DNA of 64,000 nt from Pilaira anomala (GCA_025716855.1 JAIXMQ010000010.1:307501-371500), one strand, 5' to 3'; numbered from the stretch's first letter, positions 48,259-60,023 are shown. The notes: generated from the sequence alone by a model not told the origin. Made by a program: numbers and translations.

Positions 48259-49105
48259 ATGGCAGAAAAGAAGTTGAGTAAACGTGAACAAAAGGCAGAA
48301 GCATTCAAGAAGAGAGCAAAGAAGCCTCAATTCACCGATGAGATGGCAGTACCTGAATCGGACGAAATTATTCCTGTTGAACCTGCAAAAGAAGAACCTG
48401 TCAAGGTAGAGAAACGTAAAGCAGAAGCCATTGCTGTACCTACCGAAGGTGAACCACAAAAAAAGAAAAACAGAAGAAGTAAAAAGAGTTCAAATTTGGA
48501 TGGTAGTAGATATATTATCTTTGTTGGTAAGATCGAACATGAAGTATATAAAAAAAAAAAAAGGGCTATGATCTTAAAAACTTTTTTTTTTCTATTGTAT
48601 TAGGTAACTTGCCTTATGCTACAACAAAAGAAGAACTTGAGAAGCATTTTGAAAATGTAGAAGGTATTAAATCAACCCGTCTTTTAACTGATAAAGCAAC
48701 TGGTAAACCCAAGGGTTTTGCTTTTATGGAATTCGAGCACTCTAAAGATCTTAATGTAAGTTCTATATATGGAGAGAAAAAATAGAAAGAGAGAATTTTA
48801 ATGTGTGTGTGTGTGTGTTTTTTCCTTGTAGAAAGCATTAGCTTTTCATCATACTTTCTTTAAGAAGAGACAAATTAATGTTGAATTAACTGCTGGTGGT
48901 GGAGGTAATAAGAGTGAAGCTAGAAAAGAAAAACTCAAGGTGAAGAACGAACGTTTAACAGAAGAAAGAGTAAGTTCAACTATTTCTTATATATATATAT
49001 TTATACTAAAAAAAAAAAACGATTATAAAATAGACAAAGAAGCATGAAGAGTTAAAGGGAAAAACAAACCCTGAATCATCTTATAAAATCGATATTCCTC
49101 AATAG
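48259..49105 (+). CDS. Nop6-like nucleolar RRM protein
   Basis: Four exons: 48259-48526, 48604-48755, 48832-48969, 49034-49105 (630 nt, 209 aa). A basic/acidic N-terminus with nuclear signals (KKKNRRSKKS) precedes a single RRM: RNP2 YIIFVGNLPY, RNP1 KGFAFMEF, with DKATGKPKG between. The Lys-rich C-terminus (KSEARKEKLKVKNERL) is coiled. Size and layout fit yeast Nop6, which assists 40S subunit biogenesis. The RNP2 motif is cut by intron 1 (phase 1, G-GT). A T45 run ends 27 bp upstream of the ATG. Confidence 0.85.
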
Positions 49106-49241
49106 ATAATTAAAATAGCATAATAAAATAGTCACATTCAAAAAACACATGTTTTATCAATAGTAAAAAAATCCCGACCATGGTTAATATTTATTTATTT
49201 ATTTTTTCCTCACTTCTCTTTCCCTCGCTTTACCATCTAGA

Positions 49242-50036
49242 ATGAAGTTTAGATTAGATCCTTTCCCAAAGTTTAGTGAAACTGCTTTAGCGGGTTTATT
49301 AAACGCGCGTATTCTTATCTTTTCCATTGTTGTGGCCAAGATCACTTTGGATCGACTTTATAAATATGCTATGGTAAGAAAATAAAACTTGTAAGTTAAA
49401 AACAAAAACTGAAATATATATATATGTATATATCATTAGATTGTCAATCCATTAGGTTATGACGCAGACGGTGAACCATCTTTGGATATTCTCGAATACC
49501 AAAACCCATGGACTTCAGACCAAGTCTATATGACCTTAAACAGCTACGGCTCAAAAGGAAGACAAGCTTATTTGACCTATTTATTTTACGATTGTATCTT
49601 TGTTTTAGCACGTACTGTACCTATGTGTGTAATCTGTACCTGGGCATATAAAAAGGCACCTGCTTCTGCTCGCCCAGGTGTCTGGGTTCCTGTTTTGAAC
49701 TTGATCACTGATCTTTTCGAGAATTTGTTGATTACGGTCTTGATCAAACTTTTCCCTGCTCGTATTCAAGCACTTGAACTTTTGACTGCTTATGTGATTC
49801 AATTCAAATGGGTTACGTTCATGGCTTCAATCGTGGTTATGTTTATCTCTTTGTTTGTAGGTATTTATTATGGTTTCCATAGTCTTTTAGCAGATAGTGT
49901 TGTATTAGAAAAAGATCGTCAAAAGAAAGCTGCTTCAAGAGAAAAAGTACAGGAAGTCTTGAAGAATTCGGCTGCTCGTCGTGCTACTGCTGCTGCTGCT
50001 GGTAGATCTCAATCCATGAATAAGAAGGATACTTAA
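49242..50036 (+). CDS. Conserved four-to-five-span membrane protein, function unknown
   Basis: Two exons, 49242-49373 and 49440-50036, 242 aa. I do not recognise a named family. Hydrophobic segments: ARILIFSIVVAKITLD, LTYLFYDCIFVLARTVPMCV, LITDLFENLLITVLIKLF and WVTFMASIVVMFISLFVG, followed by a charged cytosolic tail (LEKDRQKKAASREKVQEVLK) and Ala/Arg end. The motif SYGSKGRQAYLTYLFYD (GxxGRxxY...D) recurs in uncharacterised eukaryotic membrane proteins. GCT/CTT/CGT-biased codons suggest decent expression. Convergent with the Rab gene, 75 bp apart. Confidence 0.8.
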
Positions 50037-50111
50037 AAAAAAAAAAAAAAAAATTAAATCATATTGTAAATACGAAATAAAAACCCTCCCTTTGTTTTTT
50101 AGTTATTTTTT

Positions 50112-50884
50112 TTATGAGCAGCACTTTTTATTTTGGTTTTTATTTTTATAAGATTCTAAAGAGATGGTAGGATTTGAATTATAGTCTAGTATGCCATTAC
50201 AACTATCTGCTGCTGTTGTTTCTAATTCTAAAATACTATTTACCAAGTACTTTGTTGCTTCTGTTATACATTTATCTTCTTTTGCCGATGTCTCAAACCA
50301 TTGAATAAATCCATTCTCTAAACAAAACTGATCCATTTGTTCCTGACTCATTAAATTATCATGTTGGTCAATCTGTTACAATATTTCCACTTTTATAAAT
50401 AAATAAATATTATTCCAAAACAAGAGAAAATATTTTATTATACAACAACAAACCTTATTCGCTAATAAAACAATAGGTATATTTGTATCATCACCCTTTT
50501 TTGAATCAATATCCAATTTCCATTTAATGATATTTTCAAACGTTTTAGGTCTTGTTACATCATACACAACAAAAGCGGCTACTGCACCATGATAATAAGC
50601 TCGAGTCATAGTTCCAAACCTTTCTTGTCCTGCAATATCCCAAAATTGCAAATGAACAATGATACCCGGTTCATGTTGAATAACTTTTAAAGTAAAGTCT
50701 ACACCAATCGTGGATTTATATTGGCTTGAAAACTCGTCTTCAACAAACCGACGTAAAATACTTGTCTTGCCTGTACCCAGATCACCTACAACTAGGATCT
50801 TGTGATGATACGTACGCTATGATACAGAGAGGAGAATAGTTAAAGAAAAAAAAATACATAGGAATTTTTTAGTTGTTTTACCAT
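50112..50884 (-). CDS. Rab32-like small GTPase
   Basis: Exons: 50884-50882 (ATG only), 50816-50454, 50372-50112 (627 nt, 208 aa). G motifs: GDLGTGKTS (residues 12-20), switch I STIGVDFTLKV, WDIAGQERFGTMTRAYYHGA, NKID, and ETSAKE. The pattern QFWDIAGQERFG.MTR.YY and KWKLDIDSKK...PIVLLANK is that of the Rab32/38 group, which serves lysosome-related organelles, mitochondria-associated membranes and autophagy in animals; the group is missing from many yeasts. C-terminus KKCCS supplies two prenylatable Cys. The start codon stands alone before a GTAAAA donor; the intron ends CATAG. Stop codons bar a longer N-terminal reading from exon 2. An A37 run (T37 on the coding strand) lies about 120 bp upstream. 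Confidence 0.92.
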
Positions 50885-50999
50885 CAAAGAAAAAAAAACA
50901 AGGGAAAGAAAAAAAAGGAAAACGGGTCTCTCTCTTTCCTAATCTATCCTTATAAAACGAATTTAATAGCACAAACTCATACACATCACTGCGTAACAC

Positions 51000-51043
<44 letters not shown>

Positions 51044-51063
51044 ATGATAGATGATGAAACCAG

Positions 51064-51502
51064 TTATTTCTTGAAAAATTTATTCAAAACGCCTTTTCCA
51101 TCTTCCTTACTCGCTTCAAGCGAGGCTAAAAACTTTGAATAATAATTTGGGTTTCCTGCTGGTGTAAGAATTTTATCGGATATTGGATACTAAACATATA
51201 ACGAAAAAGAATTTAAATGATCATGCTACATTAAAAAGAAAAAGTATCTTTTATATATGTTTTACCTTATTTTTAAAGGTATTATCTAGTAAAGCCTCCA
51301 AGGCTTCAAGTTCTTTACGTTGGACTTCTAAGTCAATCGTCTCTTGTCCATGTCGAAATGTTTCTTCTACTCGCTTTGCTAATTTTTGTTTCATACCACG
51401 ATGAAGTCGAATTTTATCTACTGGCCACTCTCTTACGATGCGAAGGTAAGACCTATAAAGTGAATGAATTTCTTTTTGTGTAGGTTTAGTAGTAGACGAC
51501 AT
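51064..51502 (-). CDS. UQCC2/Cbp6-like complex III assembly factor (LYR-like)
   Basis: Two exons, 51502-51266 and 51189-51064, 120 aa. The N-terminus LYRSYLRIVREWPVDK, with KLAKRVEETFRHGQE soon after, is the pattern of UQCC2 (MNF1) and yeast Cbp6, which pair with Cbp3/UQCC1 to stabilise new cytochrome b in mitochondria. The Leu-Tyr-Arg at the start also fits the LYR superfamily. The C-terminus (NPNYYSKFLASLEASKEDGK) is helical. No obvious presequence. It lies head to tail with NDUFA12 and near SURF1. An LYR protein of another complex is the alternative. Confidence 0.75.
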
Positions 51503-51713
51503 TATGGAAAGATAATAAAAAATAAAAAAAAATCGGAGTTGTCCCCCGTCTCTCTCTATCTAATTCATATCAAAATAGATACAAAACACACACACACACA
51601 CATATATATATATATCTCAATAAGCTTTTTCTTTTTTGCATAAATCAATGTAACTGTTTTTTTTTTCTTTTTCGTCTTTTAGATGTTTTATTCTTTTTTA
51701 AAAGTAATAACGT

Positions 51714-52239
51714 TTATGCTCTTTCCTTGACAGTAGGTTCCCAAGCATGTAACTTGGCATTGGTGGTACTATAGGTCTTGAAGGCCTTGGGAGTACCAGA
51801 GAAGTTAGGAATAGGTTGACCCCACCATTTTTGGGGTTGAATGTTCATTTCGGTAGGAGGTTCTTGAACGATACGACTCAACCACATGTGCCTAAATAAA
51901 ATCATCAATACCATTTTCCTTCTCCTTTTTCTTTCTTTTTTTCTTACCAAGCAGGTGTAATATCTTCACTATCGGGTTGGTTACTAGCATATTCAACCCA
52001 ACGTTCACGACCTACAAAAAAAATTGACATATATCATCAATACATTATCCAATCTTTTTATCTTCGTTTTCTGAAATTATACCTGAAACTTCGTCAAGGT
52101 TCTCAAAGTATCTGTTGCCGTTAGCATCAGTACCGACAAGACGACCCCATTTAGTATCACAAATGGTATCTAATTGCTTCATGTATTGAGAAGGTCCAAT
52201 CTTCATGAAATTCTTAAGCGTACGTCCAATAGTTGACAT
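51714..52239 (-). CDS. NDUFA12: NADH dehydrogenase (complex I) subunit NDUFA12/B17.2
   Basis: Accessory subunit of mitochondrial complex I. Exons: 52239-52083, 52011-51948, 51891-51714 (399 nt, 132 aa). Family core: DTKWGRLVGTDANGNRYFEN, RERWVEYA, then PAWHMWLSRIVQEPPTE and FSGTPKAFKTYSTTNAKLHAWEP. The Trp of PAWHMWL is split across intron 2 (TG-G). Its presence shows that the organism keeps a full complex I, unlike budding yeast. Confidence 0.95.
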
Positions 52240-52318
52240 GGTTGTATTATAGAGTAGGGAGGGGGGTAGATTAAATTAAATAAAAAAGAGTTTTAATGAA
52301 TTCAACAATTTAGTCAAT

Positions 52319-52350
<32 letters not shown>

Positions 52351-54301
52351 TCCTTAATTATTTTGAAGGCAGACATTTGAACCACCTTACATGGCCATAA
52401 AAAAAAAAGATGATGTCAGCAGCAACATTTTTTTTTTTTGAACTTGAGAGGCCGAAACGAGTGGGCCAAAACTTCTTTTTAACCATCAAAGCTACGCATA
52501 ATCACTTGCTGCTACATTTTTAAGAGAAGTATGTTGTTGTTGCAGCTTCATTGGATCACTTTAGCTCATATGACTAGTTTTATCTTTAAAAAAAAAACAG
52601 AGCGCTCTAATTCCATTAGATGTATCACAGCTATTTGGCTTCTTTTTTTCTTCGCACGCCACAAACAGTTTCATTATCTAACCTTTTTTTTTTTTTTTAT
52701 TCTTTCTTTTTCTTATTTTTATCAAAAACATGTATCTTTCCTGCCAATGGCCTTCCCTATACCCTGTTGGGCTGCATACCCTATCTTGATAAGAGATTGT
52801 ATCCAGTAATAAATAATTTTGAAACCTGCATAATATACGTGTTATCAATGGTAAGATATATCAGTTTTATTATGTGTTTCATTGTCTAATTAATTCCAAT
52901 AACAGATGCTCTTTCTGGGTAGAAGCTAGTATCAATTGACTGTATGCATTGAGTATGGAAGATACTGCGTCTGATCCTGTTAGGGCGAACAGGTCGGGAA
53001 TATAGTTACCAAACTTTAATGATACAATACCTTGAGTTTTGTTTCGTTAATGAAAAAAAAAAAAAAACTCAACTCGTGTCAATGGAGGGCTTCTTTTTCT
53101 TTACTATGATAATATAATCGAATAAGCTAATAAACATTGCCAAAGGTAATTAAAGCTGACTCCACTTATAAGATAAATATTCACAGATTGACATTTTTAA
53201 ATATCTTAGATACAAACAAGAATCTTGGCGTCACTGGTACTTGAGTGAGCTATGAACTTGGCTCTACTTACATCTGGATGATGATTAATCTCCTAGAAAG
53301 CCTCATCTAAGGTGTTTTTCAAACCAGTGGGGTTACCAGTGATATAGGACGCTTGGAATCTTTGACATCATCTTCTTGGTTGGCCATTCTCCATCTCAGG
53401 ATTGGACCATATCTTGCTGGTATCTTGTTGGGGACAATCTGAAATCGACTTTTTTTTTTTTTTTTTTTTAGATATCGTCGGTTCTTCCTTCTCTGCAAAA
53501 TTTGCTAGCAGTTGATGCCTGTATGTTTCCCTTTTTTTTAATTATTTTTTTAACAAGATTCATTATCGGTAAGTAATATACAAAAAAAAAAAACTATTCC
53601 TCTTGCTCCAACCTATATTAAATTCTCGGTAACTAACTTGAATATAAAATATTAGAGAATCAAATAATTACAAACAACTCATACGGCTTTTGTGAAGAAG
53701 GGTACTGTTGTGTTTACTTAAAGATTTACAAACAGCGTCAACACATTATAATTGTTGAACTGAATATTGACAAATGTATATATCTACTCCAATTTTTTTT
53801 TTTACTTAATTCAAACATTAAACTAAAAATTTTATAGTAAAATTTAATATTCAGTTGATCAATGGATCATTTCTCTGCCCTGTTTGCTGATTCTAAAATA
53901 AAAAAGACGTATTGATGGTTTCAGAAAGCATATATGAAGATTCATGGCAATTCATCAGTCAAAGTCGTAAAAATATTAAGATCACAGTGAGCCTAGTAGT
54001 TCATTAAAGAAAGAATTGAACGAGGGGCCCACCTGTAAAAAAAAAAAAGTTACCAATCTTGACTGGAGAAGTCTCGTTTAATGTTCACAAATCCTTCAGC
54101 TTGTTTTATAAAAAGCATCAGCATCTGCGGGTGTTTGTTTATTAGCACTCTACCTTTATGTTTTATAATGGCGTTCATCTGGCTACTGCTATTGAATACA
54201 GTTTTTTTGATGTCTAACTGTATTTGTCCCGTCATGAATCATTAATGACCAATATGAAGTTTATGCCTGGTCAACGTCTGTTGACTGTCACAGTGAAAAA
54301 G

Positions 54302-54642
54302 TCAAGAAAGTCTTTCCCGCCGCTTTATCATTGTATCAACACCATTTTCGGTCTCTGCGGCTCCCATTGCTTCAACAACATCATTAATCATCACTGTTTC
54401 TGTGAGCCTCCATGGTATTGCCGTTAACTTGGATAGTCCGAGCTCTTCGTACAAACAATCGTAATCATTCTCCTGCTGTAATTAACGCCCGCTGAAAGTA
54501 TCAAGAGCCAAACCTTGACCGCATAAAGTTCAACAAACAAAAAATAAAGTATTTGGTTAGAGTTTGTAAGCTAATAAAGGTATCTACTTACAGTATGTTC
54601 CACTGGCTTTAATTTATGAAGCTGTCTTGGCTCGTGGAATTC
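54302..54642 (-). pseudogene. Eroded two-exon gene fragment, unidentified
   Basis: Minus strand. Frame EFHEPRQLHKLKPVEHT (54642-54592) ends at a perfect GTAAGT donor. After a TTACAG acceptor at 54477-54476 it continues in the same phase with a protein-like frame, 54475-54302, that includes LYEELGLSKLTAIPW and DVVEAMGAAETENGVDTMIK, then stops. Just before the stop another frame reads KAAGKTFLTF, as if one base had been gained or lost. Upstream frames are blocked. I could not name the family. The amino-acid pattern looks selected, so I take it as the remains of a real gene, but chance is not excluded. Confidence 0.3.
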
Positions 54643-55784
54643 GTTTTATCCTCACATACCAATAGTGGACGTTATTTCTTTCTCGTTCTGGTCCTCTAAT
54701 TAGTTTTTTTTTTTTCGGTTACAAGAATGTGACGGTGTCATATTTTGTCGGTTATGAAGGTGCCAAAGGGAAGTTTGAAGTCCAGACTTCAAATGTACTA
54801 AATATGCATACGACTCTAAAAAATATATAAAAAATCAATCGGAGGATGTTAAAAAAAGCCGAAGGCTGTGGAGAGAGAATGGATGTCTTTTCCGATGACT
54901 TGACATGCATAGTGGGACAAACACTCAGTACCTCCAACAATAAGCAAACTGTGAAAAATGCGGTAACAACACATTTAAAAGAAAAATATAATTTACATTG
55001 AAATTTTACATAATTAAATTTCCCATATAAATATTAGTTGTTTGTTTAATAATAATAAAGTTTATTTTCAAATAAGGAAAATATGATGTAAATGTCAAAA
55101 TCGCATTAAAAAAAAAATTAAACGATTTAAATAATAACAGCAGCAGCTATAATTTTAAGGACAATTGAAAAAACGAATACTAAAATAAGTTTAAATTAAA
55201 GTAGTGCAAAAGATGAGATAAAGTCTAATCACTGAAATGATAATACATATGTGAACTAGTAGATCTCTGTGTTAAGAGCTGACTCTTTATGTTTGTAGTA
55301 TAGTTTTAAGGTTTTTTTTTATATATAAATAAATAAAAAGAGAAGGCTTATGATAAGTATATTTTATAGTTGTCATGTAATTCAAGAAAGGACGCTAAAA
55401 AGATGAATCATGAAATCACAGGATATTTACAGAACTTTTGTAAAAAAAAAAGAAAAAGGGCTGTGTATATATACAAATACTCCTGATCAAAAATAAACTG
55501 ATAAGTTTCATAGTAATTTGTACAAAATGCTGGTAACGTTCTAAAAAGTATTTTTAGAACTAAAAAAATTATGTTTGACTGGGATTTTATTAAATGGTAA
55601 AAATAAAATGAGGCGGGGAGCCTTAAAAGAGAGAATTCATACAAATCGGAAAAGCGACTTTATAATCATATAAAAAATAACCAAATCAAGGCTTTTAATG
55701 ACCTGTAATACGTCAAAAAAAAAAAAAAAAAAAAAAGTTTTATTTAGAGTCCACTGACGACCCATTCAATGAAGTTTTACACTA

Positions 55785-55790
55785 CACGTG
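55785..55790. promoter_or_regulatory. CACGTG box, distal, upstream of phosphate permease
   Basis: CACGTG in the context ACTACACGTGCC, 694 bp before the permease ATG. CACGTG is the core recognised by Pho4-type bHLH regulators of phosphate genes in other fungi. Confidence 0.35.
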
Positions 55791-56190
55791 CCTACGATGA
55801 TTGGTCAATTGACAAGAAGGAAATCATTCTTCTTTGTTTGCAGTAACTTCTACAGATTCTAAACAAAAAACACGTTCCCCCTCTTACAAAAAAAAAAAAA
55901 AAAAAAAAAAAAAATCCATTTTTTATTTATATTACTTTACTTGGATATATTTTATATTATACCTCCGAAAGCTACGTAATGGATTTGATAGAAAAAAGTG
56001 ATTAGAATATTCTACAAGTATATACCAAAATGATCCAAATAACAATTGCAGTAAAGGGGGGGGGGAGGGACGCTCTAAATCTTTTCAGCAAAAAAAAGAA
56101 AAAAATAGTGGGAAAAGGTCGGATTTCAGATTAACCAATCCGAGACAAAGAACGATTGGTTCTAACGAATCATGAAAGGTGTTGGTACCA

Positions 56191-56196
56191 CACGTG
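56191..56196. promoter_or_regulatory. CACGTG box, proximal, upstream of phosphate permease
   Basis: CACGTGG in the context GTACCACACGTGGTGTCGTG, 288 bp before the permease ATG, flanked by CCAAT-type boxes (ACCAATCC near 56134, GATTGGTT near 56153, GCCAATCA near 56220). The position and core match a Pho4-type site; binding is an inference. Confidence 0.45.
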
Positions 56197-56483
56197 GTGT
56201 CGTGTGAGGACCTTGGAAAGCCAATCATTTCATGGCAACTGAAAGAATTTAGAGTTACGTTGTATCACCCGGAGTTTTTTAGGTTCATTTCGTTAATTTA
56301 GCCTGAACCCACCACAAAAAACATATAAATAAGGGAAAAAGGGAAACCCTTCAAATTTTTTTTTTTTTTTTTTTTTTTGAGTAGTTCTTTTCTCAATCAA
56401 CCTTTTCCTTTTAATTTTCTCCGTTAAAAAGAAAGCCTTTTTCATAACCTTTATATTATATATCTTTAAAACCCTTTTTTGTT

Positions 56484-58886
56484 ATGAAGTTCTCTCACTC
56501 ACTGCAATTTAACGCAGTTCCTGATTGGATCGATCATTATGTTGCGTAAGTATAAATGTTAAAAATATGTTTTACAGTTTTTTTTTTCTAACATTATATA
56601 AATAGTTATGATCATTTGAAAAAGTTAATTTTTCAAATTGAAAAAGAAAGAGTTGATGCTTTAAATAACACTTCTAGTGATGCGGAAAAGATGTCAGAAA
56701 TTGTTGTTCAAGACCAAGATAAATTTTTGACTCAATTAGATATTCAACTTGAAAAAGTATTTGATTTTTATTCACAAAAGGAAACTGAACTTTACAATTC
56801 TTTGGATTCACTTGATCATGTCTTAACAGCTTGTTTACCTGATCTCAATCATCATCAAAATGATAAATATCCCAACATGATGATAAATACAGATACCCCT
56901 TTGACTACTTTGGATTCTACTGTCAATTTACCTATTCATTCAATTAATGAAGTCGTTGTTCCTACTCATCGTCGTAAAATGTCATTTGAATCTCGTATGT
57001 CTACTCAAACTCATGATACACAACATCACCATGAATATGTTGGTCAATTAGTTGATCTTCGTTCTCAATTGATTTCTCTTTATGTTTCTTTATCTGAACT
57101 TGACTCCTATGTTGAATTAAATCGTATGGCCTTTGAAAAAATTCTGAAGAAGCATGATAAAGTTTTGGATGCTGATTTAAGATCTCAATACTTGAAAAAG
57201 ATGGTTTTAGACTCAAGACCTTTTATGCCTCAAACTGTTGAAGCTCTTCGTGCTCAAATTGAAAGAGTTGAACGTCTTTATGCTGATGCCTTCTGTAATG
57301 GTCATGTCAATCACGCTGTTCGTCAAATGAAGACTCACTTAAGAGATCAAATCACTTATGATCGTAACACTGTTTGGAAAGATATGGTAAATCAAGAACG
57401 TAAAACACTTGATGCTCATGTAAAAGAAAAGGCTGCTCCCAAGATGAAGAAAATCCCATTCACTTCTTATCAAATTCGTGCTGAACTCATGAACACTTTA
57501 ATCGCTTTCTTTTTCTCAGTTGCTGTCTTCATTATCTTATTAAATGTAGATATCTTTGGTGATCGTCAAGAAAATTATTGTTTTGCTCTTTTAATCTTTG
57601 CTGCTTGTATGTGGGCAACTGAAGCTATTCCACTTTATGCAACTTCTCTTATGATTCCCTTTTTAATTGTCCCTCTTGGTATCTTGCGTAATTCAGATGG
57701 TTCTCAAATGGCTGCTAAAGCTGCTGCTAAGGCTGTATTCCAATCTATGTTTAGTGGTACCATCATGATGTTACTTGGTGGTTTCTCTCTTGCTGCCGCT
57801 CTTTCAAAATACGGTATCGCTAAAGCTTTTGCATCTCATGTACTTTCTCGTGCAGGTACTCGTCCTCGTTGGGTTTTATTATCTATCATGTCCGTTGCTA
57901 CCTTTTTATGCATGTGGATCTCAAACGTAGCTACTCCTGTTCTTTGTTTCTCTTTAATCAATCCTATCTTACGTACTCTTCCTGATGGTTCTCCAGTAGG
58001 TCCTTGTCTCTTATTAGGTATTGCCTTAGCTAGTTGTATTGGTGGTATGGCTTCTCCTATCTCTTCTCCTCAAAATATCGTTACCCTTCAATACATGTCT
58101 CCTAACCCTGGTTGGGGTATCTGGTTTGGTGTCGCTCTTCCTATCTCTATCATCAGTGTTGTCTGTTGTTGGGGTGCTCTCTTACTTGTCTATAAGCCTG
58201 ATAAGCATGTACCTCACTTGAACAAGATTAAGCCTACTCGTGATAAGATTACTCTCACTCAAGTCTTTGTAATGGCCATCACTATCTTAACAATTGCTCT
58301 TTGGTGTGCTGAATCTAGTATTGAAGAACATATTGGTGATACTGGTATTATTGCTGCTATTCCACTCTTTGTCTTTTTCGGTACCAGTATCCTTGGTAAA
58401 GATGATTTAAATGCTTTCCTTTGGTCTGTTGTTGTTTTAGCACAAGGTGGTATGTCTCTTGGTAACGCTGTTACCTCTTCTGGTTTATTAGAAGACATTG
58501 CACTTCAAATCAAGGACGGTGTACAAGACTTGGAACCTATTGCTATTCTTGCTATCTTCTGTTTCCTTATCTTGGTCTTCTCTACCTTTGTCTCACATAC
58601 AGTTGCTGCATTAATTATTGTACCTATTGTTCAACAAGTCGGACAAAACTTGCCTATTCCTCATCCTAATCTCTTGGTTATGGGTGCTGGTTTAGCTTGT
58701 TCTGCCGGTATGGGTCTTCCAGTCTCTGGTTACCCTAATATGTCTGCTGTCATGATGGAAGATGCTACTGGAAAGCCTTATTTGAAGACAAAGGATTTCT
58801 TGATTGTAGGTGTTCCAATCAGTATCGTTGTCACTTTACTCATCTTTACACTTGGTTATGGTATCATGGCTGGTGTTGGTTATTAA
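56484..58886 (+). CDS. SPX-domain low-affinity phosphate permease (Pho87/90/91 type)
   Basis: Two exons, 56484-56545 and 56606-58886, 780 aa. The N-terminal SPX domain starts MKFSHSLQFNAVPDWIDHYV and continues YDHLKKLIFQIEKE; it senses inositol pyrophosphates and gates the carrier. A coiled linker leads to the SLC13/DASS-type permease from about residue 335: LMNTLIAFFFSVAVFIILLN, TEAIPLYATSLMIPF, the LLGGFSLAAALSKYGIAK block, SNVATPVLCFSLINP, ASCIGGMASPISSPQN, and LVMGAGLACSAGMGLPVSGY. About twelve spans. Yeast homologues sit in the plasma membrane (Pho87/90) or vacuole (Pho91). Codon use is very CTT/TCT/GGT-biased, more so than neighbours, which points to strong expression. Two upstream CACGTG boxes fit phosphate control. 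Confidence 0.93.
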
Positions 58887-58904
58887 TTACATCATTTTTC
58901 TCCT

Positions 58905-58942
<38 letters not shown>

Positions 58943-60023
58943 TCTCTGTACTATACAAGTAATTATCTTTTTTACTTTTTATCTCTTTCTTTTGTATATA
59001 TAAATAAATTTCAACTCTCTTTTTTTTAATCACTCCTAAAAAATATTGTGCAGCTTTTTTCCAGCTATTATACTATAAATAATTAGCCTAGGTTACTTTA
59101 GTATTACATACGCTATCTCCTTTTCTTTTTTGCCACTTTTTTACTAATTCGTTGCGTGAAAATGTTTCATAATTTGATTTTCAGGGCAATAGTTTTATAT
59201 GCGTGTAAACTTGATATGATTGCCGAAAAAAAAAAAAAAAAAAAAAAAAAAAGAGACAAATTAATTTTACAATATGCATAAAAAAAATATTCTGTAATTA
59301 TTACGTTGTGTAGTTTATGCAAGCAAAATGTATATCTTTTCCCTGTATTTTTTTTTTTTTTTTTTTTTTTTTGATTCTTTAGGATCCTTAGTTGTGTATC
59401 AATGAAAACTGCAGAAATATTAAATTAAAACCCGACTCATTAACTTTTATTAAGCATGTTAACATATATGTCGCTAATATCACGTTTTATAAATCCATCC
59501 ATTCATACTTGTTTCTATTTTATTCTTATTGGTTTCTTTGAAATTATAACTAACTAGTTATCGTTTAAACTAAAAAAAAAAAAGGATAGTTATGAAAAAA
59601 AAAGAGCTCTCTTGAAAGCAATAAAGTTATGAATTGGATTCATAATATTATTATGTGATATTAAACCTTTTTCTTTTACCCCTTTTTTTTTCTTATATAT
59701 GACATCAAAGATACTATTTCAATTTTGACAAGAGAAAAGGGAGCAACATAAAATTCGTGTTCTCTCTTTTCTTTTTCGAAGTTTTAACAAGATTGTCAAA
59801 AAAAAAGCATAGACATTAAGGGCCTCTGCTTTCTTATAATAAAAACTTGAAGTTTGCTCATTTATTTACTCATTTTGATGGATCTTTAATGATATCATTA
59901 TCAGATTTCCAACCATTTATGTGTGCATATTCTTTAAAAACGTGACTATCACGTGGGTATCACGTGATTTTTTGTATTTTTTGCTATAAAACCAAAATTT
60001 AATGTATAAAAAACATCTAAAAA
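58887..60023. other. Intergenic between permease and tRNA-His
   Basis: No gene seen. A T8A~26-type junction lies right after the permease stop (58905-58937), with further A and T runs near 59227-59252 and 59348-59372. Confidence 0.55.
59939..59966 (+). promoter_or_regulatory. Three CACGTG-type boxes upstream of tRNA-His
   Basis: AACGTG at 59939-59944, CACGTG at 59950-59955 and CACGTG at 59961-59966, each exactly 11 bp from the next. The nearest ends 58 bp before the mature tRNA. A TATAAA is at 59985-59990, 34 bp upstream of the tRNA. Same design as the other two tRNA genes. Confidence 0.65.

Larger units (their letters stand above)
52240..56483. other. Gene-poor 4.2-kb stretch with eroded coding traces
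   Basis: No intact gene. Traces include a minus-strand patch around 53230-53440 where short frames such as ITGNPTGLKNTL are separated by stops, and a better two-exon trace at 54302-54642 (listed separately). The last 700 bp before the phosphate permease hold several CCAAT-type boxes and two CACGTG boxes. Confidence 0.5.

Noticed and set aside
54050..54427. Short complementary-strand frames (61 and 67 aa) as genes
   Set aside because: No starts, domains or codon bias of their own; the two-exon trace on the minus strand explains part of this region better.
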